From Trifolium pratense (taxonomy: Eukaryota; Streptophyta; Magnoliopsida; Fabales; Fabaceae), in the NCBI RefSeq assembly GCF_020283565.1, contig NC_060064.1:27734337-27798336 (forward strand): 64,000 nt of DNA, written 5' to 3'. Numbering within the stretch: the stretch's first letter is position 1; every line of letters begins with the position of its first letter. The notes under the pieces were generated by a model that did not search any database, had not been told where the DNA came from, and was given only the letters and a program-made list of their open reading frames with translations. Of the stretch, positions 44,743 through 57,700 are shown in pieces. The translations under genes were made by a program, and so were the position numbers.

Positions 44743-45172
44743 ATCAAGCGTGAGAAAATACAGAGTAATATTGAACAACCTAATGCACATGTGGCTGGAA
44801 AATGATGTGGATGACATGATGGGACAAGCTCTGGGCATTGAAAATGCAGCACTCCATTCATCTACATCGACCCATGTTCCTGAAAAGGTATGACATATAC
44901 TTGTTAAATTTGATTTTATGTTGATGCTTAGTCCTTAGAACCCTAGGAAAGACACCACTTTAAATTGCTTGAATAATTATGCATAAGGCGTTGGAGCTTA
45001 TTTAGATTGAATATCAGCCCTTGTTTGTTATATGAATGGAATTGGGAGCCTAAATTGTGTTTGGTTAGCTAATTGGAAGATTAAACTGTGTTTGGTTAGC
45101 CAATTGAAAGCCTAATCAAAGGGTTGTTATATGAATGAAATAGATATTCTACTGTGTTTTTGCTTAATCTGT

Positions 45173-45510
45173 GAAGTGGATTTATGGGAGTGGAGAGGAA
45201 CTATTAGCTATTTTTAGGATGCACACGAACTTATTCATGTTGGACTTTTAACTCACACTTAACACACCTTCATCGTGCCTTAATTAGAACATTGCTGGAA
45301 CTAAAATAAAAAAGTGATAAAGATTATTGTATAAAGTAAGCATACATACATTAGTAGACTGAAGAAGAATGAACTTTGTATTCTATAATTATGACAATAA
45401 ACCTCATCTAACTTGAACCTGTTTTGCATCATAACTCAACCCACCCCATTAACTCAAAACAAAAGCAAATCACACCAACTCAATTACCTCTTTCCGGCCG
45501 GTGCCCATAT
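45173..45510. other. Segment present only in copy A of the duplicated block
   Basis: In copy B the flanks are fused near 54076 ('tgcttaatct' then 'tatccggttaaaagg'). Either an insertion in A or a deletion in B; no element ends are seen. Confidence 0.6.
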
Positions 45511-45766
45511 CCGGTTAAAAGGCTGGGGACTGGTCATCAAAATTCATTCAGACCCTTGCTTGGTTTCAGATTCACCTACCTAGCTAGATACCTATCAATA
45601 ATTTACACAACCCCTTCACATTACTACATTACTATGACACTCATTACTCAACCTATTCAGCTTCCTTTAACTTCACCTATAACAATAACTCTTTTTATTA
45701 TTATGCATTCCTCTTTCTTGCAGTTCAAGTCACTGCACTCTACACGTAATTCTGCGCTTCCTTAAC

Positions 45767-45990
45767 CAATGATGATCATGATCCTTTAGAGTTTTTGCCA
45801 TATGGGTTTATTGATAGGACTAAAGAACAAGATTTTTTGGTTCCTTATGAGGCCCCACAAGTTCAAATTCTTAGTCACAATGCAATTGGTGGTTTTTAAG
45901 TCATTGTGGATAGAAGGGGTGTTGAAAGATACTCTAGTTAAGTTAGTTGTTCGTTTTTAAATGTATACTCTTGCGTTACAAAAATAAAGT
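45767..45990 (+). pseudogene. UGT pseudogene fragment (copy A)
   Basis: It matches the intact UGT from about 41357 ('gatgatcatgatcctttt') through the start of the PSPG box, where a one-base loss creates 'ggtggtttttaag' with a stop. About 250 bp are then missing, and the match resumes at the last codons ('actctagttaagttagttgtt') and 3' UTR. The catalytic N-terminal domain is absent. The same deletion is present in 54337-54560. Confidence 0.85.
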
Positions 45991-46179
45991 TTATGTCTTG
46001 ACATCAACAATTTTCTTATAAAATATAATAAAAAATCTAATCAAAACCACATTAAAATATTATTCAAAATGATAGCACATCTAAAATACAAAAATAACAA
46101 TAAAATGACCAATGGAATTTTTTTTTTACAAAAACCAAGTAGAAGAAGTAACATTTAAGCATATATCCATTGAAGAAGA

Positions 46180-49100
46180 CTACACACTTAAAAGCTCCCT
46201 AGAAACCTGCTCCATGGTAGGGCGAGATTGTGGACTATCAACCAAACAAGAAAATGTTGTCTTTGCAATGCATATTAACTGCTTAGCTTGTCGATGATTC
46301 ACCGGACGAGAGAGACGTTGATCCAACTTATTCATCAATGGCATACTATCAAGTGTGGATCCCATGATAATCCATTGTAAAGAATTAGATACAATATCTC
46401 CAGGGTGTTTTCCAAAAAGTATTTCCAGTGCTAATACTCCAAAACTATACACATCATTTTTCTCATTCACTTCCATTGTGTATGCAAGTTCTGTGCCAAA
46501 TCAAAAGAGGAAGAGAATTATGAAGTAGTTATATTCCTATATCCTCGTTGTAAAATAAGTGATGCAGTTGATCGGTTCATAACTTTGATCAGTAATATCT
46601 TTAGTTATTTATCATTAAAAATTATAAAAAGTTGGTTATGTGAATAATGTATACAGACAAACTGCGATACTTATTTTAGGACGGCGAAATATGATTAGCA
46701 AAGACAAGTTGCAAGTTCCAAGATCCAAATTACAAGTGTGTAATATCATAATTAATTAGTCCATAAAAAGAAAATTAACCTGGAGCAGCATATCCTAAGG
46801 TGCCTGCAAAAGAGGTCCAATTGGATGAATTAGGATTAAGAAGCTTAGCTGTTCCAAAGTCGGAGACACGAGCCACATATTCTAAATCCAGAAGAATGTT
46901 CTTGTTTGATATATCTCGATGAACAATCGGAGGGGAGCAATCATGGTGCATGTAGCATAAAGCATTAGCTACATCTTTAATAACAGTCACCCTCTTATTC
47001 CAATCAAATGCAATTGCTTCCTCGTCATCTTTCAAAATCTTTTCCAAACTACCTTTCTCCATGAACTCGTAAACCAAAAACGACAACTGTGAATGTGAAC
47101 AAAATCCATATAGCTTCACAATGTTGCGATGCCGAATTTCTGTTAGAGCTTGGATCTCATTTGTGAATGATTTTAGATTGGGGTTTTCTGCATCTGCTAC
47201 TGAATGGAGTTTTTTAACAGCAACTACTTGACCTGTCTGCAACTCTGCTTTGTAAACACTTCCATGTGCTCCTACTCCAATGAGATGTTTGTCATCAAAC
47301 TCTTCTGTGGCTTCAATAATGTTCTCATACACCATTTTTCCATCAAAACTCCATATTGTAAATACATTTGTAGGAGCAATGATGTTTCCTCCAACTTGGT
47401 TTTCTCTTGTTGTTGCCGATTGGCAGAAACAATACGAGAATTTCAAACAAATGAATGCTAGCATAAGAGTTCCTAGTGCTAGAGGTAAAACTATGAACAA
47501 GATCACTTTCTTAGTCTTATTATTATGAGATCCACTGGTTGGTTTTATGCAAGGCTTCAAGCCAGAAACATTACCGCACAAGCCTGCATTATTTCTCAAC
47601 ACTTCAAATGTAGCGTTATTGAAAACTCGCATATTTGGAAGTGCACCCTTCAATTGGTTATATGATATATCAACAAACGACAAACTAATCATTTGATCCA
47701 TGGAAGAGGGAATAAAACCAGAAAGATTGTTATGTGAAATATTCAATGTTTCCAAGTATTTCAGCTTTCCAAGCATTGGTGGTATGGTTCCATCCAAAAA
47801 ATTTCCACTAAGATCAAGACTTTGAAGGACTTTAAAATTTCCAAACTCAATAGGAATATTACCTTTGAATTTGTTATGGCTCAAATTTAAGTTCAATAAC
47901 TTGGGAAAAATGAAAAGTTCTTTTGTGATGAAACCACTTAAATTATTTGCTGCAACATTTAAGATTTCAAGTCCCTTTGATGCTGTTAACTGTACATGAA
48001 TATTACCAGAAAGATTGTTGGTGCTTAAAATGAGTCTTCCCAACTTAGTCAAATTTCCTAACTCCTTTGGTATATTTCCTGTAAGATGGTTTGAAGATAA
48101 GTCAATTAAATATAGGTTAGTTGCTTCGCCGAGTTCAGGTGGTATACACCCTGATATATTATTTTTGGAGATGTGAAGTTGTGTCAAGTTATGAAACTTT
48201 CCCCAGTTGGATGAAAGGTGGCCATAAAAGTTATTGTCATCCAATTCCACGTACTCCAAATTTGGGTATACACCAAAATCATCTGTTATGTTTCCATCAA
48301 AATGGTTGTGATCAAGCCAAAGTCTAATAAGGCTAGAACAATTCTTCAAACTCTTTAGAACTTGCCCTATAAAATTGTTATTTGAAGAACTAATGTAGTT
48401 CAAGTTTCCACCTTGGCAAATGTTATGAGGCCACTCACCAATTAAATTATTATCATCTACTTGGAATGAATGCAAATTAGCAAGCATACTGAATTCTGTT
48501 GGTATTATCCCACTGAGATGGTTTTCATTAAAGATAAGAGCTTTTAAATTGCTCAAGTTTCCAATTGAAGGTGGGATATTACCAGAGAGACTATTATTTG
48601 CCAAAACAATTTGTATCAAAGATCTCATCATTCCGATTTCGCTAGGAATGGAACCAGAAAGAATATTATCTGCAAGATATAGACTTTCTATTTTCAATAA
48701 CTTCCCAATTTCTTGAGGAATAGATCCAGAAATATTATTGTCATGAAGATATAGAATTTCTATGTTTAATAACTTCCCAATTTCTGGCGGAATAGTTCCA
48801 GAAAGCATATTGTCATGAAGATTTAGATATGTTATGTTTGTTAATCTCCCAATTTCTTGAGGAATAGATCCATAAAGATTATTTTCATTAAGAAATAGAA
48901 TTTTTATGTTCAGTAAATTTCCAATTGTAGGTGGGATTCCTCCAGAAAGTTTGTTGTTATATAGATACAAATCTGACAACAAGGTCAGATTCCCAATAGA
49001 AGTTGGGATAGTCCCTGTGAGATTTGCATGTGAGATACGAAGTTCTCTCAGATTACTCAATGCACCTATTTTTTCAGGAATGGAACTACTGAAAATATTA

Positions 49101-49630
49101 CTATCTAGAACTAAAAATTGAAGACTAGTCAAATTTGTTATTTCACATGGAATTGTTCCTGAGAGAAGATTTTCACTAAGATCAAGATAAGAAAGTTTGG
49201 ACAATATTCCAATTTTGTTAGGAATATTTTCATTCAAGAAGTTGAAACTAAGATCAAGAGTATGAATGTTTGGAAGTGATGTGAAGTTAAGACTTTTGAG
49301 TGTACCTTTCAATCCCATATTTGTGAGACTTACATTAGTGACATATATGGAATTTTCATCACAAGTAATTCCAAGCCAATTGTTGCATGAATTATTGCCA
49401 CTCCATGAAGATAACAAAGCTTGGCTTTGGTTGTCAAGACTTGATTTCCACTTCAACAAAGCACTTGCTTCTTCTCTACTTTGTAAAGATGAAGAAGTAG
49501 ATAATACTGTAAGGGAAGAACCAACAATTGAAGAAGAAGTGCTAGTTATGAATGCACAAAAGTACATTGAAAAAAACAGCCAAGTGAGTACACACTTCAT
49601 GGGCACAAGCATTGGAAATAAGGAAACCAT
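46180..49630 (-). CDS. LRR receptor-like kinase, MIK2-like (copy A)
   Basis: Two exons: 46780-49630 and 46180-46490; the phase-1 intron splits the APE codon as in paralogs. Start at 49630 gives 1053 aa; an in-frame ATG at 49612 ([14 protein letters not shown]) would remove six residues. Order: signal peptide ([14 protein letters not shown]), LRRNT with paired cysteines ([10 protein letters not shown]), a long LRR array with 24-residue units (e.g. [20 protein letters not shown]), a C-terminal cap with [12 protein letters not shown] helix (about 709-731), and a kinase from about 780. The kinase has [11 protein letters not shown], Lys806 in VAVKK, HRD Asp906, DFG Asp924 and APE, so it should be catalytically competent. 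The MIK2/LRR-XII-like group perceives extracellular peptides at the plasma membrane. Ligand unknown. The intron holds a copy-specific MITE. Confidence 0.9.
46541..46687. mobile_element. MITE in the intron of receptor copy A
   Basis: 'cctcgttgtaaaataagt' and the inverted 'acttattttaggacgg' are matching ends around about 145 bp. The introns of the other two receptor copies lack it, so it arrived after the duplication. Confidence 0.65.
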
Positions 49631-51625
49631 GGAAGCTTTTGGTTGACGAATTAAGATAGTAATTTGTTTTGCTGGACTCATAGTATATATGTAGCTAGTG
49701 TTGCAGATATAGGTGAAAATCAAAGAACATTTATACTGGGTGTTGGTGATGGACAAAGTGTTCATTTTTGGGAAGATAAGTGTGGATTGATAGTGGTACT
49801 CGTTTAAGAGATGTTGTGGATGAGATTCCTTATCATAGCATGAGGTAGTAGATGAAAATGGTAATTGGATATAAGTGGATTGATAGTGTGGTTCTCGTTT
49901 AAGAGATGTTTTGGGAAAATAATTGTATGACTTACTATCCAATGTGCTGCCACATTTATTGCAAATTGTATGTGGTGATCGCTCCTCATTTGGATATGTA
50001 CCCTGTATGAGAAAAAAATTTAAAAATATAGGTACGTTGTTTTCGGTGCGTACCATGGTGTACCAGCTACGTACCACTACCCGATATGTATCCGATAATG
50101 GTACTCTCCTTCAAATGGAGTACCCATGCTTCATAGGATGAGTTGAATATTATCAACTAAATAAACTTATTTAAGAAAGATAATTTGAAAAAAAAAAGTT
50201 TAAACAGAGTCCATTTGAATTTGACTTATTTTCGAGTTTATAAAAATAATTTATGTAAATAAATAAACTTATATGTTAATTCATAAGTTTTTACTAACAA
50301 AAGTTGTATTTTTATAAGTTGTTTTCTCATAAGCTACTATGAAAAACTTATAGTACATAAAAATATTTATTTATTCGTATAAATTATTTTGCGTAAGATA
50401 AAAAATAAAACAATCCAAACGGAACATAATACTACGCTATGCAAAGTTTAACTCAATTTCGCCTATTCACAATTGTTTTTTATATACATCTTTTAGAATT
50501 GATCACTTTGACTAATACATAAGGGTTTCTTTAATCAAATTCTTAAAGTAATTTGAAATCTTAAAATATGTGTTATAAATCCATTAAAATCGTGTGTTAA
50601 GAATTTTGATAGTAAAAAAGTCTTGTAAAAAAATCTTTAAAATCTCACAGAATAAATATAGTTAAATAAAATATCTTAAAATCATCGAGACTTTTTTTGG
50701 TAAAATTGTCTCATAAAATTACAATCCGGTTTCATAGAAGGTGTTGGATGAGAAAAGAACACAGTGGGAGACCACTTTTCACCCTTAGATCACGAAGGAC
50801 TACAGTAAGCCATAATAATTTTTTTACATTGTACATTTTTTTCATGAGTTTGGCAGCCATTGAACAATGAGTTTGATAGCTTGTAGCCGATAGCTAGGAG
50901 CTAATGACTTATAGTTATAGCCGATAAGCTATTTGAAGTGTTTGGTAAAATTAACAGTTTAACTAGCTGATAAATGTAAAATGACATAAAATGATATTGT
51001 TTTTTTGAATTAATAATAAAATTTATATCATATTAATATTTAACATACTTGCAATTAAAAATTAATTTTTCTTATATACTGTATTTTTTATATTATTAAA
51101 CTAATTTTTATTAGGTGGAATTTCATTTTCTAAAAATCATGGGTTTTCTAAAAATTCATAGTAGAAAATCATATTTTTATTAAAATAAGTATGGTTTATT
51201 ATTGTTTTTGTGACAAAACAATAATAATATGGTTTATTAAAAAAAATACGACTTGGCTTATATATTAACGTAAAAGATGCAATTTTTATTTAAAATTATA
51301 ATAAATTATAAAAGGTAAAATTTAATTTTCGATAAAATAAGAAGGGTAAAAATGGGAGAAAAAATAATAAGTTATAAGCTATAAGCTCAAAAATTTCTGA
51401 AAAATAAGTTGACCTATAAGTTCATGATGAAAAGACTGTTACCAAAAAAAATCTTTTAGTTATAATTCATAAACTATAAACTAACTTATGACGCGTTTGA
51501 ATTAGCTTATACAAACAACTTATGCAATATAAATTAGATTGCATGCTATTTTATAAATTTACACTATTAAAAATTGTATTTTTATAAACTGATCGCATAA
51601 GTTCAAAAATAAGTTAATCCTACCA
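49631..51625. other. Upstream region of receptor copy A
   Basis: A TATA-like 'catatata' on the minus strand lies about 60 bp above the start (49682-49692). MITE pieces lie at about 50205-50425 ('cctattt..caatccaaacgg'), 50870-51480 ('agcttatag' type arms) and 51488-51625 (GTTTGAATTAGCTTA type). A poly(A)-type insertion flanked by TATGGTTTATTA lies at 51202-51227. No gene. Confidence 0.4.
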
Positions 51626-51864
51626 CTATCATTGATGGTTCGCTTTCTTCCTCCACCACCAAGGGTTCTCATATCTTCCATCACAGACAGTTCCTTCCTT
51701 TTTCTCAAGATCCTTTCAGTTTGATTTCTGCAATTTAGCTTCTCAAAACCCCTAACTCAGGTAACTCGTTTGACAGAGGTGAAGTGTTATGTTTTATTCA
51801 TAAGAGTTGAACTATATTTTTGTATTGGTTGTTTTTTGTTTTTTATTTTTTATTTTTATTTTGC

Positions 51865-52038
51865 TGAGTTGAAGTGATTTTGCTTCAAGCTTCTATTTTG
51901 TGTTGATTTTGTTGAGTTAATGTGATTTGTTTTGTTTGGTTGACTTCAAATAATATTTTTGTCGCTATAAAGTGATTATTCTTGAGTTAAAGTGATTTTG
52001 TTGAGTCAAAGTCATTTTTTTGAGTTAACGTGATTACC
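51865..52038 (+). repeat. Minisatellite 'gagttaaagtgatt' (copy B)
   Basis: The duplicate of 42925-43156 with fewer repeat units and an extra diverged unit; length variation within recent duplicates. Confidence 0.7.
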
Positions 52039-52355
52039 ATTTTGTGAACTGAGATGAACATCGCAAGATGAAGCAACCTGTGCGAGATGCGAGTATAGTA
52101 ATAGATTTGAAAGGATTGTGGATTTGGTGTTTGTGTTTGGATTGGTGTTTTGGAGGCACGTGAGGTGTGAATGGTGTGAAGTTGGCGGAGGAGTTCGTCG
52201 GGAATCGGTGGGAGTGATTTAGGGGGTAGTAGAGAGGTGGTACAGAGAGAGAGAGAGAGAATGTTGGTGGCTACCATTGCTATTAGGAGTAGAAGGTTTA
52301 GAGTCATGGTGATAAACATGAATTTATTTTGGTCTTCAACTCCATTGTTTTTCAT
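51987..52355 (-). pseudogene. N-terminal fragment of a type II membrane protein (copy B)
   Basis: ATG at 52355. Same N-terminus and anchor as 43150-43452. A deletion after the anchor shifts the frame (LCTTSLLPPKSL). Past PPIPDELLRQLHTIH the sequence differs from copy A. Not a functional gene as it stands. Confidence 0.4.
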
Positions 52356-52493
52356 GTAAAAGGAGCAATTTCACATTCCATGATCTTTTCTCAATCTGCA
52401 GCATCACATTCTTATCCTTGTTCTCAATAACCCCTTTTAAACTTGGTACATACCACATAGTATAATAGTATTATCAATCATTATAATTTATAA

Positions 52494-52724
52494 TCATATC
52501 ATAACATATACTAATAAATGTTGTGTGATTGAACTTACGTACCAGCCGATTTTGTGCCTATGATTAATAGGCTTTATGAGAATTGTGAAAAAAGGATTGC
52601 TTGAGTTGAAATTTTTAGCTACTTCCTGAGTTTTAGCTCCCTTTAGCCAATTCATTGATGAAGCTGTTCTTTGACTTATAGTCTTCTTAATCTCACCTGC
52701 ATATATGTGAGGAATGTAAAACAA
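52494..52724 (-). pseudogene. B3-domain-like exon remnant (copy B)
   Basis: Differs from 43591-43821 by a single residue (AKTQ for AKSQ) and keeps the same splice sites. Confidence 0.45.
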
Positions 52725-53108
52725 AGAGAGGAAACTAGCATTTCACTGAGTCAACTTTACTATTATTTTCTCTTCTTCTCATAATTTAATTTCTACAGTT
52801 TCATTTTCCAATCATTGCATTTGGTATGTGATATGCTGAACTAATCATGGCATTTTTCCACTATTCTTAAATATGTCATTGTCTTCTTATCTTAAGATAT
52901 TTATTCCACTTTGTTTCTTGACAAAAGAATCTGATATTTTTTTGCAAGAGCAATAAATTCAGCTATCTTTATCTGTTTGCTTTTATATTTTTCCCTATTA
53001 AGCATGTATTTTTTCCTATTAGTATCCACTTTGTTCAATTTAGCTATTTGCATCGTTCTTACTTGTTTGTTATCAATGCTTGCAATGTCGCGTGTTTGGA
53101 GTCTCACA

Positions 53109-53647
53109 ATGGGAACACCATATGAGGATGCACGAAACAAAAGGATGGAAGAGAACCAAAAAAGAATGGAAGCTCTGAATCTACCTAAACTCTCTCAATC
53201 CCATTACAAATCGTCTTCCATCACAAAACCCTCGGTAATAATCCTTTGCCTTCCTTTTTTAAAGAAATAGAAGTAGTATAGAGCTTTACATAACACATTT
53301 GTCAATTCTGCCCAGCTTAGAATGTATATCAACACACTCTGGCAACTACCTAAGTTGTGTGAAAAGTTAAAAATATGTCAATTTGATTGGTTGCAATAAG
53401 TCCTACATATGATGTACAGTTATCACTAGGTTAAAACTATATGATATTAGCATTGGACAGACACATTTAATGTCAATATTGTATTTTCCCTTTCAATTAC
53501 AATATTTTTTATAATACAACTTTTTCTTTTGAATTTTTTCCTTAGAAAATTAATAAGGAAGTAGGGTTGAAACCAAAGCTGAAAGTAAACGAGGAGGGTG
53601 AGCTACCTAAAGTAAGATCAAGCCAGGAATTGGCTAAGTTATACTGA
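53109..53647 (+). CDS. Small two-exon gene, 75 aa (copy B)
   Basis: Exons 53109-53234 and 53546-53647, with the same splice sites as copy A at 44204. One residue differs in exon 1 (ENQKRM for ENKKRM); the second exon product is identical. Retained reading frame in both copies is weak support for function given how recent the duplication looks. See copy A for the family discussion. Confidence 0.4.
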
Positions 53648-54336
53648 ATCAAGCGTGAGAAAATACAGAGTAATATTGAACAACCTAATGCACATGTGGC
53701 TGGAAAATGATGTGGATGACATGATGGGACAAGCTTTGGGCATTGAAAATGCAGCACTCCATTCATCTACATCGACCCATGTTCCTGAAAAGGTATGACA
53801 TATACTTGTTAAATTTGATTTTATGTTGATGCTTAGTCCTTAGAACCCTAGGAAAGAGACCACTTTAAATTGCTTGAATAATTATGCATAAGGCGTTGGA
53901 GCTTATTTAGATTGAATATCAGCCCTTGTTTGTTATATGAATGGAATTGGGAGCCTAAATTGTGTTTGGTTAGCTAATTGGAAGATTAAACTGTGTTTGG
54001 TTAGGTAATTGAAAGCCTAAACAGAGGGTTGTTATATGAATGAAATAGATATTCTACTGTGTTTTTGCTTAATCTTATCCGGTTAAAAGGTTGGGGACAG
54101 GTCATTTAAATTCATTCAGACCCTTGCTTGGTTTCAGATTCACTTACCTAGCTAGATACCTATCAATAATTTACACAACCCCTTCACATTACTACAATAC
54201 TATGACACTCATTACTCAACCTATTCAGCTTCCTTTAACTTCACCTATAACAATAACTCATTTTATTATTATGCATTCCTCTTTCTTGCAGTTCAAGTCA
54301 CTGCACTCTACACATAATTCTGCGCTTCCTTAACCA

Positions 54337-54560
54337 ATGATGATCATGATCCTTTGAAGTTTTTGCCATATGGGTTTATTGATAAGACTAAAGAACAAGG
54401 TTTTTTGGTTCTTTATGAGGCCCCACAAGTTCAAATTCTTAGTCACAATGCAATTGGTGGTTTTTAAGTCATTGTGGATGGAAGGGTTGTTGAAAGATAC
54501 TTTAGTTAAGTTAGTTGTTCGTTTTTAAATGTATACTCGTACGTTACAAAAAATAAATTT
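54337..54560 (+). pseudogene. UGT pseudogene fragment (copy B)
   Basis: Same internal deletion and stop as 45767-45990, so both descend from one already broken copy. Minor point differences only. Confidence 0.85.
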
Positions 54561-54755
54561 TATGTCTTGACATCAACAATTTTCTTATAAAATATAATAA
54601 AAAATCTAATCAAAACCACATTAAAATATTATTCAAAATGATAGCACATCTAAAATACAAAAATAACAAAATAAAATGACCATTGGAAAAAAAAGTTTAC
54701 AAAAACACAAAAACCAAGTAGAAGTAACATTTAAGCATATATCCATTGAAAAAGA

Positions 54756-57700
54756 CTACACACTTAAAAGCTCCCTAGAAACCTGCTCCATGGTAGGGCG
54801 AGATTGTGGCCTATCAGCCAAACAAGAAATTGTTGTCTTTGCAATAGATACTAACTCCTTAGCCTGTCGACGATTCGCCGGACGAGAGAGACGTTGATCC
54901 AACTTATTCATCATTGGCATAGTATCAAGTGTTGATCCCATGATAATCCATTGTAAAGAATTAGATACAATATCTCCAGGGTGTTTTCCAAATAGTATTT
55001 CCAATGCTAATACTCCAAAACTATACACATCATTTTTCTCATTCACTTCCATTGTGTATGCAAGTTCTGTACAAATTCAAAAGAGAGAGAGAATTATGAA
55101 GTCGTTATTATTTTCCAAAATAATATGATTAGTAAAGAAATATTACAAATGTGTACATCATAATTAGTCCATATAGAAAGAAAATTAACCTGGAGCAACA
55201 TATCCAAAGGTGCCTGCAAAAGAGGTCCAATTGGATGAATTAGGATTAAGAAGCTTAGCTGTTCCAAAGTCAGAGACACGAGCCACATATTCTAAATCCA
55301 GAAGAATATTCTTGCTTGATATATCTCGATGAACAATCGGAGGGGAGCATTCATGGTGCATGTAGCATAAAGCATTAGCTACATCTTTAATAACATTCAC
55401 CCTCTTAGTCCAATCAAATGCAATTGCTTCTTCATCATCTTTCAAAATCTTTTCCAAACTACCTTTCTCCATGAACTCGTAAACCAAGAACGATAAGTGT
55501 GAATGTGAACAAAATCCATATAGCTTCACAATGTTGCGATGCCGAATTTCTGTTAGAGCTTGGATCTCATTTGTGAATGATTTTAGATTGGGGTTTTCTG
55601 CATCTACCACTGAATGGAGTTTTTTGACAGCAACAACTTGACCTGTCTGCAACTCTGCTTTGTAAGCACTTCCATGCGCTCCTACTCCAATGAGATGTTT
55701 GTCATCAAACTCTTCTGTGGCTTCAATAATGTTCTCATACACCATTTTTCCATCAAAACGCCATATTGTAAATACACTTCTTGGAGCAATGACGTTTCCT
55801 CCAACCTGGTTTTCTCTTGTGGTTGACGAATGGAAGAAACAATACGAGAATCTGAAACAAACGATCGCTAGCATTAGAGTTCCTAGTGATATTACGAGTA
55901 AAACTATGAACAAGAACACCTTCTTATTCTTAGCGATCCTAGTTGGTTTTATGCAAGGCTTCAATCCATAAACATTACCACACAAGCCTGCATTATATCT
56001 CAACACTTCAAATGTAGCGTTATTGAATGCTCGCATATTTGGAAGTGCACCTTGCAACTGGTTATATGATATATCAACCAACCACAAACTAATCATTTGA
56101 TCCAAGGAAGTGGGGATGAAACCAGAAAGATTGTTATGTGAAATATTCAATGTTTCTAAGTATATCAGCTTTCCAAGCATTTGTGGAATGGTTCCATTCA
56201 AAAAGTTTCCACTGAGATCAAGAAAATGAAGGTTTTTAAAATTTCCAAAATCAACAGGAATATTTCCTTTGAATTTGTTATGGCTCAAATTTAAGTTCAA
56301 CAAGTTAGGCAAAATGACAATTTCTTTTGGGATGAAGCCGCATAGATTATTTGATGAAACATCTAATGTTTCAAGTCCACTTAAGGATGTTATTTGTGCA
56401 TGAAAAATACCAGAAAGATGGTTGTTTGATAAAAAGAGTCTGCCCAACTTAGTCAATTTTCCTAACTCCTTTGGAATATTTCCTGTAAGATGGTTTGAAG
56501 ACAAGTCAATTGAATATAGGCTAGGTGCTTCACCGAGTTCGGGTGGTATACAACCTGATATATTATTTTTGGAGATGTTAAGTTCTGTCAAGTTATAAAA
56601 CTTTCCCCAGTTGGATGAAAGGTGGCCATGAAAATTATTGTCATCTAATTTTATGAACTTCAAATTTGGGTATACACCAAAATCTTCTGTTATGTTTCCA
56701 TAAAACTGGTTATGTTCAAGCCATAGTCTAATAAGACTAGAACAATTCTTCAAATTCTTTAGAACTTGGCCAGTAAAATGGTTATTTGAAGCAATAATGG
56801 ATACCAATTTTCCACCAAAGCAAATGTTATGAGGCAACTGTCCAATGAAATTGTTATCATTTACAAAGATTGTTTCCAGATTAGCAAGCATATTCAATTC
56901 CGTCGGAATTGTCCCAATGAGATGGTTTCTTTGAATGGAAAGATCTTGTAAATGGCTCAAGTTTCCAATTGAAGGTGGGACTTTACCAGAGAAACTATTA
57001 TATGACAAATCAATTTGAATCAAAGATCTCATCATTCCAATTACGCTAGGAATAGATCCAGAAAGATTATTGGTATTAAGAAGTAGGATTTTTAAGTTCA
57101 ATAATTTCCCAATTTCTTGAGGAATAGATCCAGAAAGATTATTGGCAGTAAGATATAGGATTTTTAAGTTCAATAATTTCCAAATTTCTTGAGGAATAGA
57201 TTCACAAAGGTTATTTGCAGCAAGAAGTAGATATTCCATGTTCAGTAAATTTCCAATTGTAGATGGGATTTCTCCAGAAAGTTTGTTGCGATCTAGAAAC
57301 AATTGCGTTAACAACGTCAAATTCCCAATAGAAGTTGGGAGAGTCCCTGTGAGATTTGCATTTGAGATACCAAGTTTTCTCAGATTCCTCAATGCACCTA
57401 TTTCTTTAGGAATGGAACTACTGAAAGTATTATTATCTAGATATAAAGTATGAAGACTAGTCAAATTTGTTATTTCACATGGAATTGTTCCAGAGAGAAG
57501 ATTGTGACTAAGATCAAGATAAGAAAGTTTGGACAATATTCCAATATGGTTAGGAATATTTTGATTCAAGAAGTTGAAACTAAGATCAAGAATAAGAATA
57601 TTTGGAAGTGATGTGAAGTTAAGACTTTTGAGTGTACCTTTCAATCCCATATTTGTGAGATTTACATATTTAACATAGATGGAATCTTCATCACAAGTAA

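Noticed and set aside
46775..50077. Receptor copy A starting at 50077 (1100-residue open frame)
   Set aside because: The first 149 residues have no similarity to the paralog and precede a clear signal peptide; the start at 49630 or 49612 matches copy B.
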